Below, piece after piece: positions 1 to 10,890 of a stretch of DNA of 64,000 nt. The notes below the pieces were generated by a model, which searched no databases, was not told the DNA's origin, and saw only the letters and a program-made list of their open reading frames with translations. A program made the position numbers and the translations under genes. Origin of the DNA: Aldehydirespirator sp965221185 (GTDB lineage Bacteria > Actinomycetota > Acidimicrobiia > Acidimicrobiales > Aldehydirespiratoraceae); the NCBI GenBank assembly GCA_965221185.1, contig OZ244866.1:682001-746000 (forward strand). Reading direction: 5' to 3'. Each line of letters begins with the position of its first letter. Positions within the stretch are counted from its first letter, which is position 1.

Positions 1-770
1 TCGCCGGCGGGCAGAGTCTGCTGCCGATGATGAAGCTCCGGTTCGCGACGCCCGCCAAGCTGGTGGACATCAACCGCATCGGCGGACTCGACACCATTGA
101 GCGCCACAACGGGCACCTCCACATCGGGGCCCTGGTCCGCCACGCCGACATCGCCGCCTCCGATGCGGTGTCGGGAGCCGTGGCCTCCGCCGCTCCCTGG
201 ATCGCCGACCCGCTAGTGCGCAATCTGGGCACCATGTGCGGGTCCGTGGCCCACTGCGACCCCAAGGGCGACTGGAACTCGGTCCTGCTGGCCACTGGCG
301 CCGAGGTGATCGCCCAGGGTCCCTCCGGCAATCGGACCATCGCCATCGGCGACTTCGTCCAGGATTTCTTCGCCAACTCCCTCAACGAGGACGAGATGGT
401 GATCGCCGTGCACATCCCGGTGCCGTCGGGATCCTCCGGCGGCTCCTACCAGAAGCTTGAGCGCAAGGTCGGCGACTACGCCACGGTGGGCGTGGCCGCC
501 CACCTCGAGCTGGCCGCCGATGGCACCATCAGCGCGGCCGGCGTGGCCATGACGTCGGTTTCGCCCATCAACCTCAAGGCCACAGACGCCGAGGCGCTGC
601 TGGTGGGCAGCGCTCCCGGCGCGGATCTGTTCGCCGAGGCTGGCGAGGCCGCCGCTGCGGCCGCCGACCCAAAGGACGACGAGCGGGGATCGGCTCGCTG
701 GAAGCGCCAAGTGGTGGCCGCATTCACTCGCCGGGCCCTCGCGGCCGCGGCCGAGCAGGCACAGGCCTGA
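1..770 (+). CDS. coxM: Aerobic CO dehydrogenase, FAD-binding medium subunit (5' end cut by window)
   Basis: Medium subunit of the molybdenum hydroxylase CO dehydrogenase; it passes electrons from the iron-sulfur subunit through FAD to the respiratory chain. The reading frame is open from base 3, and its first in-window residues are the FAD-binding motif AGGQSLLPMM, so the true start lies upstream and the Met at 27 is not the start. A second flavin-contact segment, GTMCGSVAHCDPKGDW, follows at about 228-275, and the C-terminal CO-dehydrogenase flavoprotein domain runs to the stop. The order M-S-L with 11-12 bp gaps is the canonical cox order. Assignment to CO dehydrogenase rather than another xanthine-oxidase-family enzyme rests on the neighbouring coxL. 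Confidence 0.93.
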   Translation, partial: AGGQSLLPMMKLRFATPAKLVDINRIGGLDTIERHNGHLHIGALVRHADIAASDAVSGAVASAAPWIADPLVRNLGTMCGSVAHCDPKGDWNSVLLATGAEVIAQGPSGNRTIAIGDFVQDFFANSLNEDEMVIAVHIPVPSGSSGGSYQKLERKVGDYATVGVAAHLELAADGTISAAGVAMTSVSPINLKATDAEALLVGSAPGADLFAEAGEAAAAAADPKDDERGSARWKRQVVAAFTRRALAAAAEQAQA

Positions 771-781
771 GAGGGGGAGAC

Positions 782-1270
782 ATGGAGATCACGATCAACA
801 TCAACGGAACCGACCACACGGCCGACGTCGAACCGCGGCGGCTGCTGGTCGACCAGATCCGCACCGGTGCCGGGCTGACCGGCACTCACATCGGGTGCGA
901 CACCACCAGCTGCGGCGTTTGCACCGTGCTGGTGGACGGCACCCCGGTCAAATCGTGCACGATGCTGGCCGTGCAGGCCGACGGCTGCTCGGTGACCACC
1001 GTCGAGGGACTCAAGTCCGCCGACGGTCTGCATCCCATCCAGAGCGCGTTCAGCGACGAGCACGGCCTGCAGTGCGGGTTCTGTACCCCGGCCATGATGC
1101 TGGTGGGTGCGGCCCTGATCGAGGAGAATCCAGCGCCGTCCGACGACGAGGTGCGCTGGGCCATCTCGGGGAACCTGTGCCGCTGCACCGGATACATGAA
1201 CATCGTCAAGGCCATCCAGGCCGCCGCGGCCGCCGTGTCGTCCGCGGCAGCCGGCAACGGCGACAGCTAG
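782..1270 (+). CDS. coxS: Aerobic CO dehydrogenase, [2Fe-2S] small subunit
   Basis: Small iron-sulfur subunit (162 aa, normal size) that relays electrons from the Mo site to FAD. The N-terminal plant-type ferredoxin cluster is ligated by Cys39, Cys44, Cys47 and Cys59. The C-terminal four-helix cluster uses Cys98, Cys101, Cys133 and Cys135 in the pattern CGFC...CRC. All eight ligands are present. A strong ribosome site (GAGGGGGAG) lies just before the ATG. The gene sits between coxM and coxL, 11 and 12 bp away, in one operon. Confidence 0.95.
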   Translation: MEITININGTDHTADVEPRRLLVDQIRTGAGLTGTHIGCDTTSCGVCTVLVDGTPVKSCTMLAVQADGCSVTTVEGLKSADGLHPIQSAFSDEHGLQCGFCTPAMMLVGAALIEENPAPSDDEVRWAISGNLCRCTGYMNIVKAIQAAAAAVSSAAAGNGDS

Positions 1271-1282
1271 AGGGAGCACGCA

Positions 1283-3643
<2,361 letters not shown>

Positions 3644-3724
3644 TCGTCCGGTCCGGGGCCGGCGCAGCTCCCGCTCTAGACTTGGTTGAGTACAACGACG
3701 GCGATCCCGGGGAGCCGCGGTGCC

Positions 3725-4696
3725 ATGGATGTGTCGGTGCTGGCCGAGGCGGTGCAGCTCACCGAGCAGCGGGTGCCGTACGTGCTGGCCACCGTGGTGT
3801 GGCGGCGGGGCCCGTCGTCGGGGCGACAGGGTTCCAAGGCGGTGGTCCTGGCCGACGGCACGGTCCGGGGCTGGCTGGGCGGCGCCTGCGCGGAGCCTTC
3901 GGTGGTGCGCCACGCCAGGGAGTGCCTGGAGACCGGCCACCCCGCGCTGCTGTTCCTGGGGCAACCCGACGAGCTCGACGGACGCTCGCAGGAGGGGGTG
4001 CACTCGATAGCCATGGCCTGTGAGTCCGAGGGCGCGTTGGAGGTCTACCTCGAGCCGCACCGACCTGAGCCCCAAGTGGTGGTGGTGGGCCGGTCCCCGG
4101 CGGTGGACGCACTCGCCGAGCTGGCCATGGCGGTCGGTTGGCAGGCGACTGTCGTAGACGACGGCGGGAATCCCGATGAGCATGTCCGGCCCGAGATCGT
4201 GCGTACCAAGCTCGATCTCGCCGGCCTCGGCATCGACGGCGCCACCGCGATGGTGGTCGCCACCCAGGGCCACTACGACGACCTGGCCCTGGAGGCCGCG
4301 CTGGCCAGTGATTCCGGATACGTGGGCCTGATCGCATCCGCCAAGAGAGCCGCCACCGTGCTCGACCATCTGCGCGGCCGGGGCGTGACAGAAGCCGACT
4401 TGGGTCGCGTCCAGGCGCCGGCCGGCCTGGACCTGGGCGCAGTGGCCAACGCAGAGATAGCGGTGGCCGTCATGGCCGACCTCGTGGCCCGCAGAGCCAA
4501 AGGCGAGTTGGTGGCGACCGGATCGGGCCAGGCACCGCCAAGAGTCGAAGCCATCGACCCGGTGTGCGGCATGACGGTGCTGGTGGACGACGCCAAGTAC
4601 CACACCGTCCACGACGGCGCCGACTACTGGTTCTGCGCCGCCGGCTGCCAACGGACTTTCGAGTCTGATCCGCGGTCCTTTCTGCCGACGACCTGA
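3725..4696 (+). CDS. XdhC/CoxI-family molybdenum cofactor maturation protein fused to a YHS domain
   Basis: XdhC/CoxI proteins bind and sulfurate or insert the molybdenum cofactor of xanthine-oxidase-family enzymes. Residues 1-90 form the XdhC/CoxI N-terminal domain (RGPSSGRQGSKAVV, then GWLGGACAEP). Residues 115-265 are the Rossmann-like XdhC C-terminal domain (PQVVVVGRSPAVDAL). Residues 278-320 are a YHS domain with DPVCGM and a WFCAAGC pair (Cys281, Cys304, Cys308), a fold often associated with metal handling. I chose ATG 3725 because GGGGAG precedes it; a TTG 39 bases upstream is possible. It follows coxL by 81 bp, so a role in maturing the CO dehydrogenase, perhaps its Cu or sulfur site, is a reasonable inference. 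Confidence 0.85.
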   Translation: MDVSVLAEAVQLTEQRVPYVLATVVWRRGPSSGRQGSKAVVLADGTVRGWLGGACAEPSVVRHARECLETGHPALLFLGQPDELDGRSQEGVHSIAMACESEGALEVYLEPHRPEPQVVVVGRSPAVDALAELAMAVGWQATVVDDGGNPDEHVRPEIVRTKLDLAGLGIDGATAMVVATQGHYDDLALEAALASDSGYVGLIASAKRAATVLDHLRGRGVTEADLGRVQAPAGLDLGAVANAEIAVAVMADLVARRAKGELVATGSGQAPPRVEAIDPVCGMTVLVDDAKYHTVHDGADYWFCAAGCQRTFESDPRSFLPTT

Positions 4697-4777
4697 CCAG
4701 GCGACGGTCCCAGGGATCACAGGCCTATCCCCGACGCCGGGCACCGTCGCTTCCGTTCTCACCCGGCGCGGGGCGGT

Positions 4778-4783
4778 TAGCGT
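4778..4783 (+). promoter_or_regulatory. Leaderless-type -10 box (TAGCGT)
   Basis: TAGCGT ends 6 nt before the ATG of the EamA gene, and no SD sequence lies between. It fits the TAnnnT pattern seen at many starts in this window. Confidence 0.5.
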
Positions 4784-4789
4784 GAACCG

Positions 4790-5677
4790 ATGACCGCGGA
4801 CGGCTCAGGCGACCGCCGGCCGCTGGGGTGGCTGCTGGCCGGGGTGGGAATGCTGTCGGTGTCCACGGACTCCCTGTGGGTCCGGTTGTCGGAAGCCGGC
4901 GCCATGGACATCGCCTTCCTGGTGTCCTGCTGCGGTCTGGTGGTGCACTCGACCTTCGGGCGCTGGTTCGACCGGCGACCAGCGTTGGAATCGCTGCGCC
5001 ACCATCGGCTGCCGCTGGTCGCCGTGGCGGTGCTGGCGGCGGTGAGCCAGCTCTGCTTCATAACCGCCATCACCGAGACCCGGGTAGCCAACGTAGTGGC
5101 CATCGTGGCCGCGGCACCCCTGATGGCATCGGTGTGCGCCTGGGTGTTCTTGAGAGAGCCGATCACGCGGCGGGTGGCCGGAGCCATCGCCCTGACCATG
5201 GCGGGGATCGCGGTGATCGTGTCGGACTCGTTGGGTCAGCCGACCCTGAAGGGCGATTTGCTGGCGCTGGTGGCGGTGGCCGGGTTCGCGGGGAACATGA
5301 CCATTTGGCGCCGGTATTCGGAATTGAGCCGGCGAGCGGGACTGGCGACCAGCGCGGCCATCGTGGTCGCGGTCACGGGCTTCGCGGCGTCGCCGTTCTC
5401 GCTGGACTCCGGGGCCTACCTGGCGATCGCGGCCATGGGTCTGTGCTTCAACCCGCTCGGCCGGCTCGCCAACTCGAGCGCCCTTCGCTTCGCGCCGGTG
5501 TCAGAGGTCGCGCTGTTTGCCCCAACCGAGACGGTGGCCGGCACGGTGTGGGCGGCAGTGTTCCTGTCGGAACTGCCCAGTCTCGCGACCGTCGTTGGCG
5601 CGGTGGTGGTGCTGGCCGGGGTCTTCTACGGCACGGTCGCCTCCGGCAGGGAGAGCGCGACCAGCAGACTGCGCTGA
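4790..5677 (+). CDS. EamA/DMT-superfamily membrane transporter
   Basis: Drug/metabolite transporter family protein of 295 aa with about ten hydrophobic segments arranged as two EamA repeats. The family-typical helix ending in FLREPITRRVAGA is near residues 115-135, and its counterpart near the C-terminus is VFLSELPS. The inner membrane is the expected location. Substrate cannot be read from the sequence; EamA proteins export amino acids, nucleosides and other metabolites. It stands alone between the cox operon and dtd, with its own -10-like box and no SD. Confidence 0.85.
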   Translation: MTADGSGDRRPLGWLLAGVGMLSVSTDSLWVRLSEAGAMDIAFLVSCCGLVVHSTFGRWFDRRPALESLRHHRLPLVAVAVLAAVSQLCFITAITETRVANVVAIVAAAPLMASVCAWVFLREPITRRVAGAIALTMAGIAVIVSDSLGQPTLKGDLLALVAVAGFAGNMTIWRRYSELSRRAGLATSAAIVVAVTGFAASPFSLDSGAYLAIAAMGLCFNPLGRLANSSALRFAPVSEVALFAPTETVAGTVWAAVFLSELPSLATVVGAVVVLAGVFYGTVASGRESATSRLR

Positions 5678-5714
5678 TGGGCCCCGTCTCGCGGAGAAGC
5701 ACCTGTGCTATTCC

Positions 5715-5720
5715 TAGGCT
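5715..5720 (+). promoter_or_regulatory. Leaderless-type -10 box (TAGGCT) of dtd
   Basis: TAGGCT ends 6 nt before the dtd ATG. The spacer GAGCCC is too short and unlike an SD, so transcription probably starts at the A of the start codon. Confidence 0.55.
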
Positions 5721-5726
5721 GAGCCC

Positions 5727-6164
5727 ATGAGAGCACTGGTTCAACGGGCCGCGGAGGCTCGAGTCCGGGTGGACGGCCAGGTGGTCGGAGAGATCGGTCC
5801 TGGGTTGTGCTGCCTGGTCGGGGTGACCCACGGCGACGACCGGGACGCGGCCGTGAAGCTGGCGGCCAAGCTTTGGCACCTGCGGATCTTCGGCGACGAG
5901 AACGGCCACATGAACCGGTCGGTGGCCGCCACCGGCGGCGAGGTGCTGGTGGTCAGCCAGTTCACCCTCTACGGTGACACTCGCAAGGGTCGCCGGCCGT
6001 CGTTCATCGCCGCGGCCGCCCCCGACGACGCGGCCCGGCTGATCGACGAGTTGGTCGCCGAGTTGCGGCGTCTGGGGGCCATCGTGGCCACCGGCTCCTT
6101 CGGGGCGAACATGGCGGTGGAACTGACCAACGACGGCCCCGTCACCCTGATGCTCGAAGTCTGA
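5727..6164 (+). CDS. dtd: D-aminoacyl-tRNA deacylase
   Basis: Cytosolic proofreading enzyme that hydrolyses D-aminoacyl-tRNA and mischarged glycyl-tRNA(Ala). The 145-residue length is exactly that of the family. Both active-site signatures are present: SQFTLYGDTRKGRRPSF around residue 78 and NDGPVTLML at the C-terminus (Gly-Pro of the chiral selectivity motif). The N-terminus MRALVQRAAEARVRV is typical. It is monocistronic by appearance, with a -10-like box directly before the ATG. Confidence 0.95.
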   Translation: MRALVQRAAEARVRVDGQVVGEIGPGLCCLVGVTHGDDRDAAVKLAAKLWHLRIFGDENGHMNRSVAATGGEVLVVSQFTLYGDTRKGRRPSFIAAAAPDDAARLIDELVAELRRLGAIVATGSFGANMAVELTNDGPVTLMLEV

Positions 6165-6179
6165 GCCTGAACCGAGAAT

Positions 6180-6219
6180 TGGCAGTGACTTGGCGCCTAT
6201 AGGGGTTGTTTCACTGCCA
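6180..6219. repeat. Inverted repeat TGGCAGTGA / TCACTGCCA
   Basis: A perfect 9-bp inverted repeat (6180-6188 and 6211-6219) with a 22-nt spacer lies 15 bp after dtd. It could be a weak terminator hairpin for dtd or an operator. No T-run follows, which argues against a classical intrinsic terminator. Confidence 0.45.
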
Positions 6220-6297
6220 GTTCGCGCCGAAGACCGTGCGCATGCCGCAGGGACCTAGGCTCGGCCCTATCGCGACTGGGGTCGAGAGGGCGCACCC

Positions 6298-6447
6298 GTG
6301 ACGGATAGAAGTATCCACATCCGGACTTGCCCGCTGTGCGAAGCGATGTGCGGGCTGGAAGTGCACCACGCCGACGGCAAGGTGAAGCTGCAACGCAGCC
6401 GTCAACGGCATCCCCGTCGAAGTCGCCCCCGCCTGATGCGGCGATGA
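6298..6447 (+). pseudogene. N-terminal stub of a molybdopterin oxidoreductase (4Fe-4S Mo/W bis-MGD domain)
   Basis: A 49-codon frame from GTG 6298 reads into RTCPLCEAMCGLEV and then DGKV, the start of the 4Fe-4S domain of formate-dehydrogenase-like molybdopterin oxidoreductases (Cys-x2-Cys-x3-Cys). After about 35 residues similarity stops and the frame runs through a basic tail to a TGA that overlaps the next ATG. The fourth cysteine and the whole catalytic domain are absent. I read it as the remnant left when an internal deletion fused the start of an oxidoreductase gene to the region before the SDR. Whether the 49-aa peptide is made is unknown. Confidence 0.6.
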
Positions 6448-7343
6448 CCGTGACCCCGGACCGCCTGAGCATCGACGGGGCTGTCGCCGTGGTCACCGGT
6501 GGGGCGAGCGGCATCGGCAAGGGCATCGCGAGGGCGCTGCTGCGCCGGGGCGCAAGAGTGGTGATCGCCGACATCGAAGAGCCGGTGCTGCAGCGGGCAG
6601 TGGGCGAGCTGGCGCCGCTGGGGCCTGTGGAGGGCGTGCGCACCGATGTGAGCAACGAGGAGTCCGTCACCGCGCTGGCCGACCACGTCTTCGAGACCCA
6701 CGGTTACTGCAACCTGCTGTTCTGCAACGCCGGAGTCACCTCGGGCGGCGGTGGCAAGCCGTGGCAGCAGGAGCCCAACGACTGGCGCTGGTGCTTCGGC
6801 GTCAACGTGTTCGGGGTGGCCATCTGCACCTGGGCGTTCGTGCCCCGCATGATCGCCAGCAACCAGCCCGGCCAGGTGATCGTCACGTCATCGGGCGACG
6901 GCGGGTTCGCTCCCGTGCCCACCGCCTCGGTGTACGCGTCCTCCAAGGCTGCGGCCAGCTGCTTCACCGAGGCCCTCAACCACAACCTCATCAGCGAGGG
7001 CACCAAAGTCAGGGCGTCGGTGTTATATCCGTCAGGCGGTCTGATGAACACCGGGCTGTTCAACGCCCAGCGCAACCGGCCCGAACACCTGCAGCGGGTG
7101 GGCGAGGGCACCGGGCGCCGAAGCCTCACCTTCGACCAGCTCAAGCAGATGATCGCGGAGCTGCGGGGCACAGAGCCCGAGGTCGCGGACCTCGACGAGC
7201 TCGGGGAGTTCGTGCTGGACGGGGTGGCGGAGCGCCGCTACATCATCGCCAGGGATCTCGACGACACCGAGGAACTGCTGCACGAGCGGGCCGAGGCCAT
7301 CGGCCGGGCCGAGATGCCCCGCGGCCACGACCTGGCCGGCTGA
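6444..7343 (+). CDS. Short-chain dehydrogenase/reductase
   Basis: NAD(P)-dependent oxidoreductase of 299 aa, longer than the classical ~250 aa SDR. The cofactor motif TGGASGIGKG is near residue 16, the NAG motif is CNAGVT, and the catalytic pair is YASSK with Ser in VTSSGDG. The C-terminal 60 residues are acidic and end HDLAG. The ATG overlaps the stop of the molybdopterin oxidoreductase stub (ATGA), so its present translation may be coupled to that fragment. Substrate unknown. Confidence 0.85.
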   Translation: MTVTPDRLSIDGAVAVVTGGASGIGKGIARALLRRGARVVIADIEEPVLQRAVGELAPLGPVEGVRTDVSNEESVTALADHVFETHGYCNLLFCNAGVTSGGGGKPWQQEPNDWRWCFGVNVFGVAICTWAFVPRMIASNQPGQVIVTSSGDGGFAPVPTASVYASSKAAASCFTEALNHNLISEGTKVRASVLYPSGGLMNTGLFNAQRNRPEHLQRVGEGTGRRSLTFDQLKQMIAELRGTEPEVADLDELGEFVLDGVAERRYIIARDLDDTEELLHERAEAIGRAEMPRGHDLAG

Positions 7344-7349
7344 TACGAC

Positions 7350-7395
7350 TCTCGTCGCGTTTTCTGGTCATATACGCCGAAAATCGCGACGAAAG
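7350..7395 (+). terminator. Imperfect hairpin after the SDR gene
   Basis: TCTCGTCGCGTTTTC at 7350-7364 pairs imperfectly with GAAAATCGCGACGAAAG at 7379-7395 around a TATACGCC loop. It begins within 7 bp of the SDR stop and ends about 50 bp before the amidohydrolase start. A terminator or a bidirectional hairpin is most likely; an operator for the next gene is the alternative. Confidence 0.4.
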
Positions 7396-7445
7396 CTGAG
7401 GGGCGTACGCTGCTCGTCACGGTCGCAAGCACCTAGGAGGATCCG

Positions 7446-8738
7446 GTGACGGAGCATCACATCGTCATCTCGGCCGACACCCACTGCGGAGCGGAACTGC
7501 GCGACTACCGGGCGTACCTGGAGTCCAAGTACCACCGCGACTTCGACGAGTGGGCCGGCGGGGTGGAGGGGGCCCAGGCGGCGGCTGCCGCGGCGTATCC
7601 GGGGCGCAAGAGCCCCCGCAACGTCGGCGTGGATGGCGATCCGATCGCTGACGGCAACCGCAACTGGTCGATGGAACGCCGGCTGCGGGAGCAGACCGCC
7701 GACGGTGTGGTGGCCGAGGTCATGTTCCCCAACACGCTCCCGCCGTTCGCCCCGCCCGCGTCTACCGCTCTGGAGGCTCCGCAGTACGCAGACAACTTCG
7801 AGCACCGCTGGGCCGGCCTGCGGGCCCACAACCGCTGGATGCTCGACATGGTCAGTGAGGCGCCGGAGCGCTGCGCTGGCATCGCCCAGATCTTCCTCGG
7901 CGACGTCGAGGGCTCGGTCGCCGAGATCGAATGGGCCGCGGAGAACGGGCTGCGGGGCGGGATCCTGCTGCCGGGCGCCCCTCCCGACTCGCCCTTCGAG
8001 CCGCTCTACTCGGCGTCCTACGAGCCGATCTGGGCTGCGGTGGAAGCCAACGAGATGCCTCTCAACCACCATGCGGGCGGCGCCACCCCGTCGTTCGGCA
8101 ACCACTTCCCGGCGTCGCTGGCCGTGTTCCTGATCGAGGTCCGCTGGTGGTCTCAGCGGGCGTTGTGGCACCTGATGTTCTCAGGTGTGTTCGAGCGCCG
8201 CCCCGACCTGAAGTTCGTCAACACCGAGACGGGCACGGCATGGGTCCCCGAGGTGCTCAAGGACCTCGACTCCTTCTACCACCGCATGAAGTACTCGACA
8301 TATGGCTCGGAGGCCATCTTCGGTGGGCCGGCGGTGTCGGCCATGTCGATGAAGCCCAGCGAGTACTGGCAGCGCCAGTGCTACATCGGTGCCAGCTTCC
8401 TGCGGCCCAGCGAGGCGCACCTCCCCGTCGAGATCGGCATCGACCGCATCATGTGGGGCTCGGACTACCCGCACACCGAGGGATCCCACCCCTTCACCGA
8501 GAAGCACCTCAGGCTCACCTTCGGCGGCATGCCCCTCGACGACGCGACGAGACTGCTCACAACCAACGCGGCGAAGCTCTACAAGTTCGATCTGGACGCG
8601 CTGAGACCGCTGGCCGAGCAGCACTGCCTCACCAAGCGCGAGGTGGCCGCAGGCATCGACTACGCGGACGTCCCCGAGGAGGCCAGGGGCTGCCCCGGCA
8701 TGAACCCTCTCAACCAGCGCCAGCCCGCCGCAGCCTGA
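7446..8738 (+). CDS. Amidohydrolase-family (amidohydrolase 2/ACMSD-like) metal-dependent hydrolase
   Basis: TIM-barrel metalloenzyme of 430 aa, cytosolic. The metal site is recognisable: ADTH near the N-terminus (Asp-x-His in place of His-x-His), the histidine pair LNHHAGGA near residue 203, and the conserved aspartate in WGSDYPHTEGSHP near residue 340. The GTG start is backed by a full AGGAGG ribosome site. Members include decarboxylases and C-C or C-N hydrolases. Neighbouring SDR, acyl-CoA dehydrogenase and acetoacetate-decarboxylase-like genes suggest catabolism of an organic acid or ring, but the substrate is not determinable here. Confidence 0.85.
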   Translation: MTEHHIVISADTHCGAELRDYRAYLESKYHRDFDEWAGGVEGAQAAAAAAYPGRKSPRNVGVDGDPIADGNRNWSMERRLREQTADGVVAEVMFPNTLPPFAPPASTALEAPQYADNFEHRWAGLRAHNRWMLDMVSEAPERCAGIAQIFLGDVEGSVAEIEWAAENGLRGGILLPGAPPDSPFEPLYSASYEPIWAAVEANEMPLNHHAGGATPSFGNHFPASLAVFLIEVRWWSQRALWHLMFSGVFERRPDLKFVNTETGTAWVPEVLKDLDSFYHRMKYSTYGSEAIFGGPAVSAMSMKPSEYWQRQCYIGASFLRPSEAHLPVEIGIDRIMWGSDYPHTEGSHPFTEKHLRLTFGGMPLDDATRLLTTNAAKLYKFDLDALRPLAEQHCLTKREVAAGIDYADVPEEARGCPGMNPLNQRQPAAA

Positions 8739-8768
8739 TGCCCCTGATGCCGGGGAGGCCTTAGGGCG

Positions 8769-9533
8769 TCAGTCGGCTCGGGGGCCGCCCCGGGTTCCGG
8801 GCCAGCGGGAGGCGCCGATTGTGTCGGCGTGGGGCCAGAAGGCGGCAGGGTCGAGGGGACCGGCGTTGCTGATGTCGCGGGCCTTGGCCTGATGGGTCAC
8901 GAGTTGCGCCGACAGCTGCTCGGAGATCGGGAGGTAGCGGGCGATCGGATCCCACGGGCTGTCCAGGAGCTTCAGCTCGCCGTCGATGTTCTCGACGTGG
9001 CGCTGCTCGAAGGTGGTGGCCACGTCCACCACGTGGGGCGGGAAGTCGTACTGGCCGGCGGCTCCGCCGATGGCCCGGGAGTACTTGACCCACCATTCAT
9101 GGTCGGTCACGTCGCCCGGACGCGGGTCGGCCGGCCCCGTCACCTCGCCACCGAACTCGACGAAGGTGTAGCCCCGGTGGGTGGCCCGGGCCGACACCTG
9201 GTCACCCAGCCGGTAGAAGGAGATGTCGCAGAGGAACTTGGGCTGGCCGTTGGTCTCGTGGCTGATCGAGACGGCCGCCTCCTGGTCGATGCCCATGCCG
9301 AGGTTGAAGAGGCCCTCGACGCCGTTCCAGGACGCGGGAACCTTCACGCTGATCCCGAACTCGGGCTCGCCCAGGATGGGCACGCAGTACACGCCCACGG
9401 TCACGACGGGCTCGCCCGGCACGAGGCCCGGCGGCACGAGTTGCTGCACTCCGGCCGGGTCGGTTCGATAGGTCACTACCAGCTTCGGCCATCCGGCCAC
9501 CTCGCCGGGACGGCTCATGGGGGCTTCGGTCAC
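8769..9533 (-). CDS. Acetoacetate decarboxylase-family protein
   Basis: Protein of 254 aa with the acetoacetate-decarboxylase fold: an N-terminal PPGLVPGEP segment, GISVKVPASWNGVEG, and the central GQPKFLCDI motif. The lysine there aligns with the Schiff-base lysine region of the family, although the classical adjacent Lys-Lys pair is only a single Lys. The GTG start at 9533 has an AGGAG site; ATG 9518 is an alternative. It lies on the opposite strand, divergent from the acyl-CoA dehydrogenase gene, and converges on the amidohydrolase. Function as a true decarboxylase is uncertain; the family also contains hydratases and aldolases. Confidence 0.75.
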   Translation of the reverse strand: MTEAPMSRPGEVAGWPKLVVTYRTDPAGVQQLVPPGLVPGEPVVTVGVYCVPILGEPEFGISVKVPASWNGVEGLFNLGMGIDQEAAVSISHETNGQPKFLCDISFYRLGDQVSARATHRGYTFVEFGGEVTGPADPRPGDVTDHEWWVKYSRAIGGAAGQYDFPPHVVDVATTFEQRHVENIDGELKLLDSPWDPIARYLPISEQLSAQLVTHQAKARDISNAGPLDPAAFWPHADTIGASRWPGTRGGPRAD

Positions 9534-9621
9534 GCTGTCTCCTGTCGCCGCGGAACCGGTTCAGCGTATTGGACCACTGCGGTCCCGGCAGACTGTGGAG
9601 CGCGATCACCGAGGAGCAGCC

Positions 9622-10860
9622 ATGGCCATCGACTTCACGCTCTCTGATGAGCAAGAGGAGATCAGGACACGGGTCCGGTCCTTCATCGACGATGTGGTCA
9701 AGCCGGCCACCGAGCGCATCGAGGGTCGTGACGGCGGCGAGCCGCTGACCGGGGGCGACCGGGTCGGCGTCCTGATCGACCTGCGCAGGCAGGCCCGGGC
9801 CGCAGGCCTGTGGCTGCCGCACATGCCCGAGGAGTGGGGCGGAATGGGGCTGGGGCACGTGGCGCTGGCCATGGTGCAGGCCGAAGCGGCCAAGTCGTAC
9901 TACGGGCCGTGGGTGTTGAACTGCCAGGCCCCCGACGAGGGCAACATGCACACCCTGCTGCACTGGGCCTCACCCGAGCAGGCCGAGAAGTACCTGCGCC
10001 CGCTGTGCGACGGCAAGGCGTGGTCGTGCTTCGCCATGACCGAGCCGGAGGTCGCGGGCTCCGATCCCACACTGATACAGACCCGCGCCTACCCCGACGG
10101 CGACGAGTGGGTGATAAACGGGCACAAGTGGTTCATCTCCAATGCCCACCGAGCCAACTTCGCCATCCTGGTGTGCCGCACCGAGGACAATCCCGACATC
10201 CCACAGGCGGGCAACAGCGCCTTCATAATCGACCTTCCCCAGGCCGGCTGGACCGAGGTGCGTCAGATCGAGACCATGCACGGCAGCACCGGCCACAGCG
10301 AGATCGTCATCGAGGACCTGCGGGTCCACAACGACCAGATGCTCGGCGGCCGGGGCCAGGGACACCTGCTGGGCCAGTACCGGCTCGGCCCGGCCCGGCT
10401 GGCCCACTGCATGCGGTGGATCGCCCAAGCCGAGACCGCGCTGGACATGATGGTGGACCGCTCCACCAAGCGCTTCTCCCACGGCTCGCTGCTGGCCGAG
10501 AAGCAGGGGATCCAATGGATGATCGCCGACTCGGCCATGGAGCTGTACCAGGCCAAGCTGATGGTCCTGCACGCGGCCCACAAGATCGACCGGGGCAGCG
10601 ACTTCAAGTCGGAGGTGTCGATGGCCAAGCACTTCGTGGCCAACATGCTCAACCGGGTCATCGACCGCTCGATCCAGGTGCACGGCGCCCTCGGCTACTC
10701 CACCGACACGCCGCTGGCCCACATGTTCCAGCACGCCCGCTGGGCCCGGTTCGCCGACGGTGCCGACGAGGTGCACCAGATGCGCATCGCCCAGCGGACC
10801 ATCGCCGCCTACACCGATGAGGGCACCACCCGCCGGGCCACCGGCAATCTGCCGATCTGA
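9622..10860 (+). CDS. Acyl-CoA dehydrogenase
   Basis: FAD-dependent acyl-CoA dehydrogenase of 412 aa. The flavin/substrate loop FAMTEPEVAGSDPT lies near residue 143, and the C-terminal signature QVHGALGYSTDTPLAHMFQHAR is followed by DGADEVHQ, a pattern close to the ACAD10/ACAD11 subgroup. GAGGAG precedes the ATG. It transfers electrons to ETF in fatty or branched acid oxidation. An SDR gene starts 30 bp downstream, so the two probably act in one degradative route; the substrate is unknown. Confidence 0.88.
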   Translation: MAIDFTLSDEQEEIRTRVRSFIDDVVKPATERIEGRDGGEPLTGGDRVGVLIDLRRQARAAGLWLPHMPEEWGGMGLGHVALAMVQAEAAKSYYGPWVLNCQAPDEGNMHTLLHWASPEQAEKYLRPLCDGKAWSCFAMTEPEVAGSDPTLIQTRAYPDGDEWVINGHKWFISNAHRANFAILVCRTEDNPDIPQAGNSAFIIDLPQAGWTEVRQIETMHGSTGHSEIVIEDLRVHNDQMLGGRGQGHLLGQYRLGPARLAHCMRWIAQAETALDMMVDRSTKRFSHGSLLAEKQGIQWMIADSAMELYQAKLMVLHAAHKIDRGSDFKSEVSMAKHFVANMLNRVIDRSIQVHGALGYSTDTPLAHMFQHARWARFADGADEVHQMRIAQRTIAAYTDEGTTRRATGNLPI

Positions 10861-10890
10861 GGCTGGTTCGATGTCATGAGGAGTACCCCG

